The notes: generated by a model not told the origin, from the sequence alone. A stretch of 64,000 nt of DNA from JAFMJV01 sp963814315 (GCA_963814315.1 CAWFCG010000001.1:558001-622000); one strand, 5' to 3'; positions 36,577 through 46,463 are shown, counted from the first letter of the stretch. A program made the numbers and translations.

Positions 36577-36897
36577 ATCATCATGACGCTCGAGCGGGGC
36601 CGAAACGCATAGTCGCGGTCGAATCCTGGCTAGGCCCATAGGGCGACATAGGGCAGAGTCACCACCTCCCACTTCCGTTCGTCATCCCGAGCATCCGCAT
36701 GCCCCCGCGCTTGACGCCCACCTGACCGGCACGTAGACCGAGAGGCTGCACGGACATCCAGGTGGCGGTGACCGCGCGATGTCCAGACGTGGCCGATGTC
36801 GACGATCGAGACCACGTCTGGATGGCCGCCACTCCGCCAGGGATGCAGAGGCCCGGCGTCCCTCGGCCTGATGATCGCGGGACCCGTTCGCGTGACG
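36577..36897. other. intergenic region between sigma modules 2 and 3
   Basis: It contains the hairpin at 36782-36822 and presumably the promoter of module 2. No gene, repeat or clear promoter boxes are seen otherwise. Confidence 0.4.
36782..36822 (-). terminator. 11-bp perfect inverted repeat after module 3
   Basis: tccagacgtgg (36782-36792) pairs perfectly with ccacgtctgga (36812-36822), loop 19 bases. It lies about 75 bp past the stop of the module 3 sensor and about 205 bp before the module 2 sigma start. No T run follows. A terminator is likely, but it could also be an operator. Confidence 0.5.
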
Positions 36898-37713
36898 CTA
36901 CTTGGTCGAGGCGTTCTCCGGGGGCGGTGGCAACTCGCCATCGATGATGAAGCCGTGCAGCGTGTAGGGCTCGACTTCGAGGAGCACCGCGACGAGTCCT
37001 TCGTAGTCACCCTCCCCGTCGAGGACCCACGTCCCGCCGCTGCTATCGCCGTACCGAGGAGACTCGATGAACGGGCGAGGCCGCATGCGCCATCCGCCGC
37101 CGTCGTTCTCGATGCTGATGGCGAGTGTGCCGACCGTCACGCCGCTATCGAGGTACTCGTCCTGGGACGCCGACCAGGTGACCGTGCCATTGAGCCGCTC
37201 GTCGCTGAAGGACCAATGAGGATTGCAATACCCGCCTCGGCTCTGTGTGACGTCACCGACGGCCTCGGTCGTCGGTTCGCCGGGGCACGGTCCCGCTGAC
37301 GAGGTCGCGGTGACCTCCACCGGCGGTGCTGGCGCTGGATCCATCGCGGCCCCTGGCACGCTGCCCTGCTGACCGAAGGGCTGGGCGATGAGGAAGGCAC
37401 CCCCGATGGCGAAGACGATGGAACCTGCGGTGATGGCCTTGATCGGACTGAACATGGACTGAGTCCTCCCTGTAACGGTGGGGGTGTGGCCGTTCGTGGC
37501 CGGGATAGGACTGGGCTGGGCGTTCGAGGTCTGGTCCGTGGTCGGAGGCTGATGGTCATGCCGGAAGGTGGGGAGTGGCCACCAGCGACCTCGCTGGCGG
37601 GTCTGCTCCACTCGGGCAGACACGAGACCCGTGCTGCGATGAACGTCCTCCGGCCCGACATCCGTTCGCTTCAGCCACGCCCGCACCACTGGAGACAACT
37701 GCTTGTTGGTCAC
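36898..37713 (-). CDS. membrane-anchored partner of ECF sigma (module 3)
   Basis: A 271-residue protein overlapping its sigma gene by ATGA. The cytoplasmic N-terminus is about 92 residues, basic near KQLSPVVRAWLKRTDVG and Pro/Thr-rich before the membrane; one helix follows (MFSPIKAITAGSIVFAIGGAFLIAQPF). The outer 155 residues include TWSASQDEYLDSGVT, GTLAISIENDGGGWRMRP and GTWVLDGEGDYEGLVAVLLE, a beta-rich domain also seen in style in the esterase N-terminus (TGDGAYEGLSAILF). No zinc anti-sigma motif. Role as sigma-controlling sensor is inferred from position. Confidence 0.7.
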   Translation of the reverse strand: MTNKQLSPVVRAWLKRTDVGPEDVHRSTGLVSARVEQTRQRGRWWPLPTFRHDHQPPTTDQTSNAQPSPIPATNGHTPTVTGRTQSMFSPIKAITAGSIVFAIGGAFLIAQPFGQQGSVPGAAMDPAPAPPVEVTATSSAGPCPGEPTTEAVGDVTQSRGGYCNPHWSFSDERLNGTVTWSASQDEYLDSGVTVGTLAISIENDGGGWRMRPRPFIESPRYGDSSGGTWVLDGEGDYEGLVAVLLEVEPYTLHGFIIDGELPPPPENASTK

Positions 37714-38273
37714 GGCACGACCTCGCGTTGGGTGTGCGCTGGCGAGTCGGGCTCGAAGTCGACGCCCATCGCGATACGCATGGCATCCATCGCTCGACTC
37801 ATTCGTGAGTACACGGTGCCCTTGCGGACTCCGAGCGTCTCAGCGACCTGCTCCAACGTCATGTCGAGCAGGTAGTGCAGGACGATCACGGCTCGGTGGT
37901 CCACCGAGAGTTGCCTGAAACCGTGTTCCAACTCGTCGCGGTCGAGCACTGCGCCGTAGGCATCTGCGGCTCTGGGTTCACGGGTCCCTGGCAACGCGGT
38001 GTCCGGCAGCCACTTCGGCGTCCGCTTCGCCTCCGCGTAGCAGGCGTGGACAAGCAGCCGACACGACCAGACCTCGTACTTGGCAGGGTCTCTCAATCGC
38101 TGGATGTTGCGCCAGACGTCGAGGTACGCCTGCTGCGTGGCGTCTTCGGCATGAGACCGATCCCGGAGGATGCCTTGGGCCACTCGGAATAATCGGGGAT
38201 AGTCAGCAAGCGCCAGCGAGTCGAACGCTCGCTTGTCGCCTCGTTGTACCCGAACGATGAGGTCTCGGTCCAT
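37710..38273 (-). CDS. ECF sigma factor (module 3)
   Basis: A 187-residue ECF sigma factor. Region 2: ALADYPRLFRVAQGILRDRSHAEDATQQAYLDVWRN; region 4: LSVDHRAVIVLHYLLDMTLEQVAETLGVRKGTVYSRMSRAM. The ATG at 38273 has no strong Shine-Dalgarno. Coupled to the membrane partner by ATGA. Confidence 0.9.
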   Translation of the reverse strand: MDRDLIVRVQRGDKRAFDSLALADYPRLFRVAQGILRDRSHAEDATQQAYLDVWRNIQRLRDPAKYEVWSCRLLVHACYAEAKRTPKWLPDTALPGTREPRAADAYGAVLDRDELEHGFRQLSVDHRAVIVLHYLLDMTLEQVAETLGVRKGTVYSRMSRAMDAMRIAMGVDFEPDSPAHTQREVVP

Positions 38274-38506
38274 GCCACCGCACTCTCTGACCGTCGGCCT
38301 TGGTGACCGACGGGCGGACCAACATGTGCCGGCCCGCTACACCTTAAGAGTGCTGGGCAAGCGAAAACTCATCCATGCCGAGTCAACAACGACTCCGACA
38401 CCATCGGCGCCTTGCAGCTGGGCTGCTGCGGTAACTCGTCGATACGGCGGGTGCGGGTCGCAGGGCGTGTCTGAGGAAGTGGCGCCGGAGTCCATTGGTG
38501 CGTCGG

Positions 38507-39433
38507 TCACTCCCCGGGAGTCGGAGCGCGGCGCAGCTCGTAGAGCCAGCGGATATCGCACCCCAGGGGCCGAGCGGATGCGTCCCCGAAGTTGGTGACA
38601 CCGGTGAAGACCGCCTCGACCACAAAGCGGTCCCCATCCGTCGGGAACGTCACGGACGCGACCTCTGCGGCTTCGGTCGAGAGGTCCGGGTTGGCGATGG
38701 CGAAGCCGCTCATGCCGATGCGGCCGCCGGGGACATCGCGCAGACCCGCGGTGAGTCGGCCGCCGCCACTTATCGAGTCAGGCTTCCCTTTCCTCGTTCC
38801 GGAAACGACCAACGCGTGGTGGAGTTCGACCGTCGCTCCCGGTGTTGCCGACCAGGGAGGCGGCTCGAAGGCCCAGGTGAAGCTCAACTCCGATACATCC
38901 TGCTCAAGGTAGCTCGAGCGGTAGCCGTAGTCGATCGACTCGTCAGAGACGGCACATTCGACGAACGAGCCGGACCGATCGGGGTTGCCGGGATGCAACT
39001 CCCGGCGCTGGGGACGCGCTTCGGGGTTGTGGATGGGACGGGTCCTGACCCAGAGCCCCGTCTCGGCCGCGTCCGCCGCCGGAAGCACCACCACCAGGGC
39101 ATCATCCGAGCCGCCGTAGGTGGTATTCCGCAGCACGACTTCGTAGGCGCCGGGCTCCGTGAAGGTGTAGTCGTATCGCTCGTCAGCACAGGGCATGGAC
39201 GTGACCGATCGACCGTCGATGGCGATCTCGCAATCGGGCTCGGAGGCGGCGGTCTTGCGCCAGACGAAGCCCACGTCGAGCGGCGCGCTGCCCTCATTGG
39301 GTACGGCCTCGAACTCGGTGATCCCCTGCGAGATGTTGTTGGCCACGAAGACGAGCCCCGAGCATCCGGACAGCACCACGACAGCCGCGGACGCCAGCCC
39401 GATCGACATCACCTTCCCACGTCCGGTTCCCAT
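38507..39433 (-). CDS. lipoprotein with Ig/PKD-like fold, unknown function
   Basis: A 308-residue lipoprotein. ATG 39433 follows AGGAGG by 6 bases; the frame open to 39634 upstream is not used. The signal GLASAAVVVLSGCSG has a lipobox with the modified Cys. The region VPNEGSAPLDVGFVWRKT ... YDYTFTEPGAYEVVLRNTTYGG resembles a PKD/Ig-like fold. The second half has W-F-E-P-P and VELHHALVVSG. It lies between sigma modules 3 and 4 on the same strand but is not coupled to either. It may be a target of one of the sigma factors. Confidence 0.75.
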   Translation of the reverse strand: MGTGRGKVMSIGLASAAVVVLSGCSGLVFVANNISQGITEFEAVPNEGSAPLDVGFVWRKTAASEPDCEIAIDGRSVTSMPCADERYDYTFTEPGAYEVVLRNTTYGGSDDALVVVLPAADAAETGLWVRTRPIHNPEARPQRRELHPGNPDRSGSFVECAVSDESIDYGYRSSYLEQDVSELSFTWAFEPPPWSATPGATVELHHALVVSGTRKGKPDSISGGGRLTAGLRDVPGGRIGMSGFAIANPDLSTEAAEVASVTFPTDGDRFVVEAVFTGVTNFGDASARPLGCDIRWLYELRRAPTPGE

Positions 39434-39735
39434 CGAGCACCTCCTGCTATCTCGGCCGTCCGACGTTGCCTTGACTCGGGTGGTCAGGTCTGCGTGTCGA
39501 GGACCTCCGACATGGGTCGAGCGATGACGACGCTGGGGGTGAACCTTGCCACGGGGCTGGCTCCTTCTCCATTCGCCGGGCGACCACGTCGGGCTGGATG
39601 CCCGGCGCCGGTTGGGCCCCCGCGTGCGCACCACCCTCGCCTGCGAGCGGAGGATAGCCGCTGACCCATCGGACAGGAAGTCGACCTTTGCGGCACTCTT
39701 CTGGCGCGGGCCGGCCGTGATCCGTGGCCGTGACC
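39434..39735. other. intergenic region upstream of the lipoprotein
   Basis: Contains the lipoprotein leader with its AGGAGG and probably its promoter, and follows the stop of the module 4 sensor. No gene or notable repeat is seen. Confidence 0.4.
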
Positions 39736-41088
39736 TTACTCGGCCGCCGCCACGGCCTCGGGGATGATCACGTAGAGGGCGTTCTCGGCGACGCTCCAGG
39801 CATGACCATCGGGCCCGAACACCCGGTCGGTGCCGCCCGGGAGGTCCTGCGCTCTGAGCCCGTCCGCATCGAGGACCAGCTGACCGTCGAGGAACCAGAC
39901 CGTTCCGTCGTCGAGGACGTGGGGGCCGTCGCTGTAACGGACTGTCGCGTTCAGAGCGTCCAACATTCGTGTCACGCTAAGCTCGACCTCGAACGGGCGA
40001 TAGGTCGTCCACGCATCACCATCCCAGGTCCTGAGCACGAGGGTGACGAATGCCATGCCCTCTCGCGGGGACTGCCGGTTGTACGACTCGACGACCCAGA
40101 CCGCGCCATCGGGGCCGACCGACATGTCGTCGGGGCCCAACCGGACCGAGCCATCGACGAGCGACACCACTGCCTGATCGGAGGGGATCCGTTCCCAGGT
40201 GCTGCCGTCGTAGCGCACGAGGCCCGCAAATCTGGACCCGGGCGAGCGGACGGTGGCCCACAGCGTCCCGTCATCGGCGATGGTGACCGACCCGATGTGT
40301 CTATCCGACGTGAGTCCAAGCTCCTCGGGAGCGACGTCGACCCAGCCACCGTCATGGTCGTCCCGGCCGAGAGAAGCCTCGAGGAGGGTCCAGCAGTCGC
40401 CGTCGGCCGCGATCCCGCCCTGCCCACCCTCGCTGACCTCGTCGCAGGGCGAGGGCTCGTGATCGACCCAGGCCTCGCCGTCGAAGAGTCGCGCACGTGC
40501 CCCATCAGAGACGACCGGAGCGCCGTCCACGGTGAAGAGCTCCCACAGGTCCTTTCGATCGAGCTCACGCGACACCCCGGGCTCCCCGAGGCGGACGATG
40601 TCCCAGCTCTTCGATGAACCGAGCTCGACCCACACGTCGCCCTCGGGCGTCACGGTCACGTCGTAGACCTGGTCGGAGAGATCGCGGTGTCCATCGCTCA
40701 GCACCCGGTACACCCCCGGCTCGACCTCCTCGGTGACGAGGTCCACGCCTGGCAGAAGGTCAGCGGCGACCGATATCTCGGAATCGGCTGAGGCCTCGGC
40801 AGTCGGTGCCGACTCCGGGGACGACGAAGCGGACGCGATCGCAGCCGGAGCCTCTTGCCTCGGTTCGGTCGTGAGGATGCCCGTGAGCAGGAAGCCGCCG
40901 AACAGCGCCACGATGGCACTGGCGACGACGAACTTGGTCGCGCTGATCATGGTCTGGAACCTCCACTTGGGGGACTGGGTGGCGGTGATGGCGTTGAAGA
41001 TCGCGGCATCATCGACAGGCTCCGACGGCCCCATCCCACGGATGACCTCGCCCGCGACTCGTCGCTCGAAGGTTTGCGTGTCATCCAT
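39736..41088 (-). CDS. membrane-anchored beta-propeller sensor, partner of ECF sigma (module 4)
   Basis: A 450-residue protein whose ATG (41088) overlaps the sigma stop by 8 bases, as in module 1. Cytoplasmic residues 1-49 (DDTQTFERRVAGEVIRGM ... SPKWRFQT), helix about 50-72 (SATKFVVASAIVALFGGFLLTG), Ser/Pro linker, then propeller strands with D-G-x-x-W: TPEGDVWVELGSS, ADDGTLWATVRSP, GPDGAVWVVESYN, LDDGTVWFLDGQL, GPDGHAWSVAENA. The N-terminal 70 residues are clearly homologous to the module 1 partner while the outer domains differ. It probably senses an extracytoplasmic signal and holds the sigma factor. Confidence 0.78.
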   Translation of the reverse strand: MDDTQTFERRVAGEVIRGMGPSEPVDDAAIFNAITATQSPKWRFQTMISATKFVVASAIVALFGGFLLTGILTTEPRQEAPAAIASASSSPESAPTAEASADSEISVAADLLPGVDLVTEEVEPGVYRVLSDGHRDLSDQVYDVTVTPEGDVWVELGSSKSWDIVRLGEPGVSRELDRKDLWELFTVDGAPVVSDGARARLFDGEAWVDHEPSPCDEVSEGGQGGIAADGDCWTLLEASLGRDDHDGGWVDVAPEELGLTSDRHIGSVTIADDGTLWATVRSPGSRFAGLVRYDGSTWERIPSDQAVVSLVDGSVRLGPDDMSVGPDGAVWVVESYNRQSPREGMAFVTLVLRTWDGDAWTTYRPFEVELSVTRMLDALNATVRYSDGPHVLDDGTVWFLDGQLVLDADGLRAQDLPGGTDRVFGPDGHAWSVAENALYVIIPEAVAAAE

Positions 41089-41629
41089 CGCCCAGATCCT
41101 CTCGGAGTCGCTTGAGCAACCGCTCGATGCGGCTGCGGGTGCCCGACGGGCTGATACCAGTCGCGTCAGCGAGTTCGGTGGAGTTGAAGCCAGCGCCGAA
41201 GCGCATGGCGAGCAGCGCCCGGTCGTCAGGATCGAGACGGGCCAGTGCGCGGCGAAGGTCGATGGTGTCGACATCGCCGCTCGGGTCCATACCACCCGGG
41301 TCACTCAAGCCATCGGACGGGACCTCGATCTCGGCTCGCCTGAGGCGCTTGCGCAGGAGCTGCTTGGCCTCATTGACCGCGACCGCCATGAGCCAGGATC
41401 GCAGCCTCGCGGGTTCGCGGACGCTGCCGATCTTCTTCCAGGCGATGACCCAGGCGGCCTGCGTGGCCTCGTCCGCGACGGCGCGATCACCGACCACGTA
41501 CAGGCAGACCCGGCGCATGTCGTCGTGGTGCGCCGCGATGATGCGGCGGAAAGCGTACTCGTCGCCGGCAGCCGCAGACGCGATCAGGTCACTGGCATCG
41601 TGTTTGGCCAACCGCGTCACTGCCTCCAT
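41081..41629 (-). CDS. ECF sigma factor (module 4)
   Basis: A 182-residue ECF sigma factor, close paralogue of module 1. Region 2: HHDDMRRVCLYVVGDRAVADEATQAAWVIAWKK; region 4: LDPDDRALLAMRFGAGFNSTELADATGISPSGTRSRIERL. Start MEAVTRLA at 41629; an in-frame GTG three codons on sits behind GGAGG and could be used instead. This is the first gene of the sigma array and faces the secreted-protein genes across a 354-bp gap. Confidence 0.9.
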   Translation of the reverse strand: MEAVTRLAKHDASDLIASAAAGDEYAFRRIIAAHHDDMRRVCLYVVGDRAVADEATQAAWVIAWKKIGSVREPARLRSWLMAVAVNEAKQLLRKRLRRAEIEVPSDGLSDPGGMDPSGDVDTIDLRRALARLDPDDRALLAMRFGAGFNSTELADATGISPSGTRSRIERLLKRLREDLGDG

Positions 41630-41983
41630 ACCTCAAAGATGCGTGGCGTCAGACCTACTGTCTCAGGTCGATGCAATCTCTCGCGCGACTCGCGACACTC
41701 AACGGCCCTGCGTCGCTTCGGAAGCGGACCGTGCACGGCGAACCGGCTACGACTGCCTGTAGGTGCTCGATGCACATCGTGCCCGGGCCACTCGGGGCGA
41801 CCTCGTGACCGCCGCCGCCGACCGCGCGGCAACCGGGACGATCGTGGAACGCACGAGCCGCTTGCTCCACACGGAGACACAGCGTCCTCATGAGACAAAT
41901 ATGACCTTGACATTTGAGAAAGCACGGTCCATCGTCCCCGCTCTCTACCGCCATGTCAGGCGGGGCAAGACGCGGAGCGTTGC
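41630..41983. other. divergent intergenic region
   Basis: It separates sigma module 4 (-) from the secreted proteins (+). A perfect -35-like ttgaca occurs at 41907-41912, but the hexamer 17 bases on (catcgt) is a poor -10. An ATG at 41953 begins a short frame that may be the true 5' end of the next gene if a frameshift exists there. Nothing else stands out. Confidence 0.4.
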
Positions 41984-44870
41984 TTGGACGCTGGGGGTCA
42001 GGTCGGGTCAAGGGCCGGACACACGCGAGGGGTCGCGCGTCACCCCGTTCTTTTCGTCCTCTGCGTGACGTTCGCGCTCATCACCGGTCTCGCCGGCTGG
42101 GGTGATCCCGCGGTACGTGCCGCCGAAACGCTGACCCCACCACCGGCCCCGTTGTCAGTCGCGATCGACGTGGTGGGGTCGCCCTCAACGGTGATGGTCG
42201 GCCAGCCCGTGCTGATCACGATGCATGCCAGAGGCGCCAAGGACATCGTCGCGCTCGAGCTGTGGGAGAGCGACCGATCGGTGGCCGTGCTGCCGGCGGA
42301 TGGCCCGCGCACCACGATGTCCTCGGGTTGGGAGTGGACGCCGGGCGCCCCTGGCGATGTTGCACTCTTCGCTCGCGCGACCGATGTCGCCGGGAGCGTC
42401 GCCAACTCGAACGCCGTACACATCCGCATCCTGGGGGATAGGCGGCGGACGTCGCGTGGCGCTCCCACACCAGGCGATCCGAGTCCACCCAGTGCCTCGG
42501 CCGACCCTGCGTCAGACCTGGCGATCGAAGTGGTCGGCTGCCACGCATCGCTGCGACTGCAGCCGGACGCGGGTGCAGCGGGGATCTCGATCCACCATCT
42601 CGCGCCGACCGGCTCCGCCTTCCGACGGATCGTCACCGTGGCCGCTCCGGAAGCGAGCTTCACGTACGACCTCCCACTCAGCCCCGGGCTGCATCTCCTC
42701 AGCCGATCTGTCTTCGACGACGCGACCGAGCGATACGGACGGGTCGTGGCGGTCAACGCGCCGCAGCGCTGTGGCCATGCCGGATGGCGTGGGAAGGCAC
42801 GCCTCATGTCGGGGCGGTTGCGGGTGCCCGCCAACGTCGACCGCGGGTATCTCTACATGAGGATCGATGGCGGTCCCGCCGTCCGTGTCCCTGGCGACCC
42901 CCGCACCTTCGTGGTGGCAGTCGACGGTATCCTGGACTTCAGCCGACACCTGCCACCGCTGACGGGGCAGGAGCTGTCGTTCGAGGCTTGGGCCTGGGCC
43001 AACGGGCGGCTGGTTGATCTTGGCGCCGGGCGGTTCGACATCAAATCGGCACGGAGCGATTTCGCGCGGAGCCCGGGATCCATGGGTCTCAGCCTGGCTG
43101 GCGACCTGGACACCGCCGGGTTCATCGGGTACGGGGCTAGCACCTCGCTCGACATGGTGGTGATCAAGGGCGGTGGTGAGTATCGTCGAGCAACTCGCAC
43201 GCGACGGTGGCCTGACATTTCCCACCGAGCCTGCCGGGCAGCCGATCTTTCGAACCTTGCGCTGGACGACCAGCCTGCCGGGCGTGACCTCCGTCGTCTG
43301 GCAAATCCTGCCCTATGCGCCAGGTATCTCACCCGACCTCACGCCGCCCTTCGCCATCGACCTGTGGTCCGAGCAGGTTCCCGAGGGAACCACGTCGGGC
43401 AGCTTCGGTGTGGACTTCAGCCTCTATCTGGAGAAGCCGGCCACCGTCGCGATCAGAGCGCTGGAGCTCGGGCTCGGGGTGAGTCCGGAGACAGCCATCC
43501 TCGGCGACCCCATCCTGCCGGGAGCATCACCGACGATCCCGCAGCCGGAGACCGTCTCGCAGGCTCAGCCGGCGATCGGGGGAGAGCTGATGGCTCCGGC
43601 CGCGTCGTGGCCGGTCGCCTTCCTCGGTGACTTCTACGTTCGGGTCGTGCCCATGGCCGGTGCCGTTCCCATGCCCGCATCGAACTACGTCCGATTGAGC
43701 ATCGGGGAGGCCGGTACGGACGGGGTCATCAAGCCACCGTCTATTCCGACCTGTGAGGAGTGCGGGTCCAGCCCGGGCGCCCTGGGAGTCTCCTGGAGCT
43801 TCACCTTGCCCACGCCGGCCAACCCGAAGTACACCGCGTGCGCCGTCGTGACCGGCTTCGCCCAGGACTACCTGAAGCCACCGGCCTGGTGGCCATACAG
43901 CTACAAGGTGGGCAAGGTCCTCTGTCCCGACCCGCCTGACGATGGCTGGAGCGTCTGGGATGCCTTCGACGCGGTCGTCTCGTTCGTAGCGGACGTATGG
44001 GACTTCGTCTCTTCCTCGTACGCCTGGATCAAGCAACAGGTGGTGTCTGCCGTGCTCATCGCAGTGCCCTGCCAGGCCATCGCGGACAAGTCGGTCTGCG
44101 AAAGCGTGGCCAACATGGCGCTCGATGCCGTCGCCGTGGGTTTCGGCATCCCGCCGTCCATCCCGGACTTCGATGCGACGATGGCAGCACTGAAGGGTGA
44201 TGTGGTGGAATTCGTCGTGGAGAATGCGGCCAAGCAATTCCCGGCCGTGGCGCTGGCCTGCGACATCGCGTCAGTTGGCACGTCGGCGGGCGCCGGTATC
44301 AAGAACTGCGAGGACCTGGCCGCCATCGCCGTCGATGAGGTCCTGAAGCAGATGGCCACCGCACGCAGCACAGCTGCCGGCAAAGCAACCGGGAAGGCAT
44401 GGCCGGGCGTTCTCTTCGAGCCGGATCCGCGCGGTCAGTGGCAACCGCCGAGCGTGACCTTCACGGCAACGCGCACCAGCGACCCCGTGCAGCCCGCGAC
44501 GTGCTGGGTAGGAGCTGCGATGTCGTCCACGCTGCACGACTGGGAGTGGCCTGAGCTCGTCGCTGGCCACACCGAGACAGGCTCTGGTGACATCAAGGGC
44601 TCACCCCTGTTGCCCGAGGCCGTGGCCCTGCCGCCACTGAAGCCCGGCGAGTCCGTGACCCGCACGCTGTGGCTCGATGACTACGCGACCTGGTTCGAGA
44701 GCGGGGATTCCTACGAGTACTGGTACTACGCCAAAGCACTGGAGCACCCCAATCGGGCGTGGGCGCTACTGCAACAGGGCGCCCAACTGACCTTCACCGT
44801 ATCGAGCAACTGCGGTCCTACCAGCTCCATCGGGCCGGTCACCCTGCAAAAGTCAGCGACGAAGCCATGA
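41984..44870 (+). CDS. large secreted Ig-like/beta-rich protein (one frameshift)
   Basis: About 960 codons. The signal segment is HPVLFVLCVTFALITGLAGW, followed by a Pro-rich stretch and an Ig-like domain (SVAIDVVGSPSTVMVGQPVLITM ... WTPGAPGDVALFARATDVAGS). At about 43172 the frame shifts by one base from DMVVIKGGG to VSIVEQLARDGG and runs on to 44870. The second half has more beta domains, CEECGSSPG, and an unusual helical region (VWDFVSSSYAWIKQQVVSAVLIAVPCQAIADKSVCESV ... ). The start is uncertain: TTG 41984 lies in frame, while ATG 41953 is in another frame. Function unknown. It is followed by a coupled second secreted protein. Confidence 0.65.
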
Positions 44871-45742
44871 GCGTGCTCGTGCCGTTGCTCACCTGGCTGA
44901 CGGCGGTCCTCACCGCGATCACCCTGATCGTGTCGTCGTTGAGCGCGCCCTCGTTCGACGAGCATTCCGGGGCTCGCGCCTGGTTCGACGAGCCCCTGCC
45001 GGGCACGATCGTACTGAGACAGCCTCTGGCGGTAGTTGGTCATGCCACAGCCGCCGAGGGGGTCGCCCAGGTCGATCTCATCGTCGACGGTGTGGTCGTG
45101 GCCAGCGAGACGTTCGCACCTGGACGCGTAGCTGGCGACCGGCCAGCAATCCTCAGGACTGCGCATATGACCTGGAAAGCGCCTTCGCCAGGACGTCACC
45201 TGCTGATGCTCCAGCCGACCGATCCGAGTGGCGCGCAGGGGATACCAGCCAAGATCGTCATCGAAGTCAGCGCGGAACGGCCGACGCCCAAGCCGACGCC
45301 CAGGCCCACCCCGCGACCGACACCACGAGCGACACCCAAGCCTGAGCCCAAACCTACACCGAAGCGGCCGCCACAGGACACAGCAAAGCCCAAGCCCACG
45401 CCAAGGCCTACACCGAAGCCCTGCGTGCCATCGCCGCCTGGCCTGGTCGCCCCACCTGACTTCTTCCTGATCGCCGAGCCGGCAGCCAATCCCCCGACCT
45501 TCCGCTGGAACGCCGCTCGCGGCGCAGGCTGCAAGTCGACCGGCTACGTGGTCGAGGTGACCAATAACGATGGGGGCATCGTCCTGCAGCAGCGCCTTCG
45601 CGCCGACGCACGGTCATGGACGCCGAGTGACACGTTTGCGAACTGTCAAGCATATCGCTGGCGCGTCCGGTCCATCGGGCCGGGAGGAGCCGGTCGCTTC
45701 AGCTCCCGCCGGTCCTTCGCCATCTCGTATCGCTGCGACTAG
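44867..45742 (+). CDS. secreted or anchored protein with Ig-like domain, PTPK linker and FnIII-like domain
   Basis: A 291-residue protein coupled by ATGA to the gene before. N-terminal hydrophobic segment LLTWLTAVLTAITLIVSSL acts as signal or anchor. Residues about 38-135 form an Ig-like domain (WFDEPLPGTIVLRQPLAVVGHATAAEG ... VDLIVDG). A Pro/Thr/Lys linker (PTPKPTPRPTPRPTPRA and related) spans about 137-185. The last 100 residues resemble a fibronectin-III fold with paired Cys (TFRWNAARGAGCKSTGYVVEV ... FANCQAYRWRVRSIG). Such linkers cross the cell-wall zone. Probably a surface complex with its large neighbour. Confidence 0.72.
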   Translation: MSVLVPLLTWLTAVLTAITLIVSSLSAPSFDEHSGARAWFDEPLPGTIVLRQPLAVVGHATAAEGVAQVDLIVDGVVVASETFAPGRVAGDRPAILRTAHMTWKAPSPGRHLLMLQPTDPSGAQGIPAKIVIEVSAERPTPKPTPRPTPRPTPRATPKPEPKPTPKRPPQDTAKPKPTPRPTPKPCVPSPPGLVAPPDFFLIAEPAANPPTFRWNAARGAGCKSTGYVVEVTNNDGGIVLQQRLRADARSWTPSDTFANCQAYRWRVRSIGPGGAGRFSSRRSFAISYRCD

Positions 45743-45752
45743 CCGGCATCAC

Positions 45753-45855
45753 TCAGCACAGGTCGAGGTCCAGCGCCCCCGAGAACTTGGCGTCACTGAG
45801 GGTGTTGGAACAGGCGTTCGCGCCGTTCACCTCGAAGGGGCGAACGATCCCAACT
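45753..45855 (-). pseudogene. 3' remnant of a minus-strand gene cut by the IS630 remnant
   Basis: On the minus strand the frame entering from the IS edge reads FEVNGANACSNTLSDAKFSG and ends LDLDLC with a stop at 45755-45753. It looks like the C-terminal strand pair of a secreted protein. It could be the other end of the gene whose 5' end is at 46466-46663, but the sequence does not match the C-terminus of the 28620-29955 homologue, so the link is unproven. Confidence 0.3.
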
Positions 45856-45856
45856 A

Positions 45857-46463
45857 GTGTGTGGTGGGCCTCTACCTCGACCCGCCCGCTGGCGCGGTCG
45901 TCCTGTCGGTCGATGAGAAGACGCAGATCGGGGCACTCGACCGCACCCAGCCGATGCTGCCGATGCGACCGGGCCAGGTGGAGCGCCATACCCACGACGA
46001 CACCCGTCACGGCACGACCTGCCTGTTCGCCGCACTCGAAGTGGGTAGCGGGCAGGTCACGACCGACCACCGCGTCCGCCACACCGGGGCCGACTTCCTC
46101 GCGTTCATGAAGCGGGTTGCCCGGACCTATCCGGAGCAGGAGCTGCACATCGTGCTCGACAACGTCTCTTCCCACAAGACGCCTGCGATCCGGGAGTGGC
46201 TCGAGAAGCACCCTCACATCACCTTCCACTTCACCCCCACCTCGACCTCCTGGATGAACCAGATCGAGACCTGGTTCGGCATCCTCAGCCGCGGGGCCAT
46301 CCGTCGTGGCAGCTTCGGGAGCGTCAAGGAGCTCATCGCCATGATCGATGCCTTCACCCGCCAGTGGAACGAGGGTGCCAGCCCCTTCCTCTGGGTCAAG
46401 GACGCTGCCCAGATCCTGGCCAAGGCGGTGCGCAAGCCACGAGCCAACAGTGGATCGGGACAC
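45857..46463 (+). mobile_element. IS630-family insertion sequence remnant
   Basis: The segment is bounded by TA dinucleotides inside CTAGTGT (45854-45860) and ACACTAG (46460-46466), giving GTGT/ACAC inverted ends; IS630 elements target TA. At 607 bp it is about half a full element (about 1.1 kb): the first half of the transposase is missing while the end looks complete. The left TA may be coincidental because that junction falls inside the gene. The stop codon of the transposase is formed by the flanking TA plus G. Confidence 0.65.

Noticed and set aside
43173..44870. Second half of the large secreted protein as a separate gene starting at 43173
   Set aside because: No ribosome-binding site or signal peptide precedes it, and both sides read as one continuous beta-rich protein across a one-base shift.
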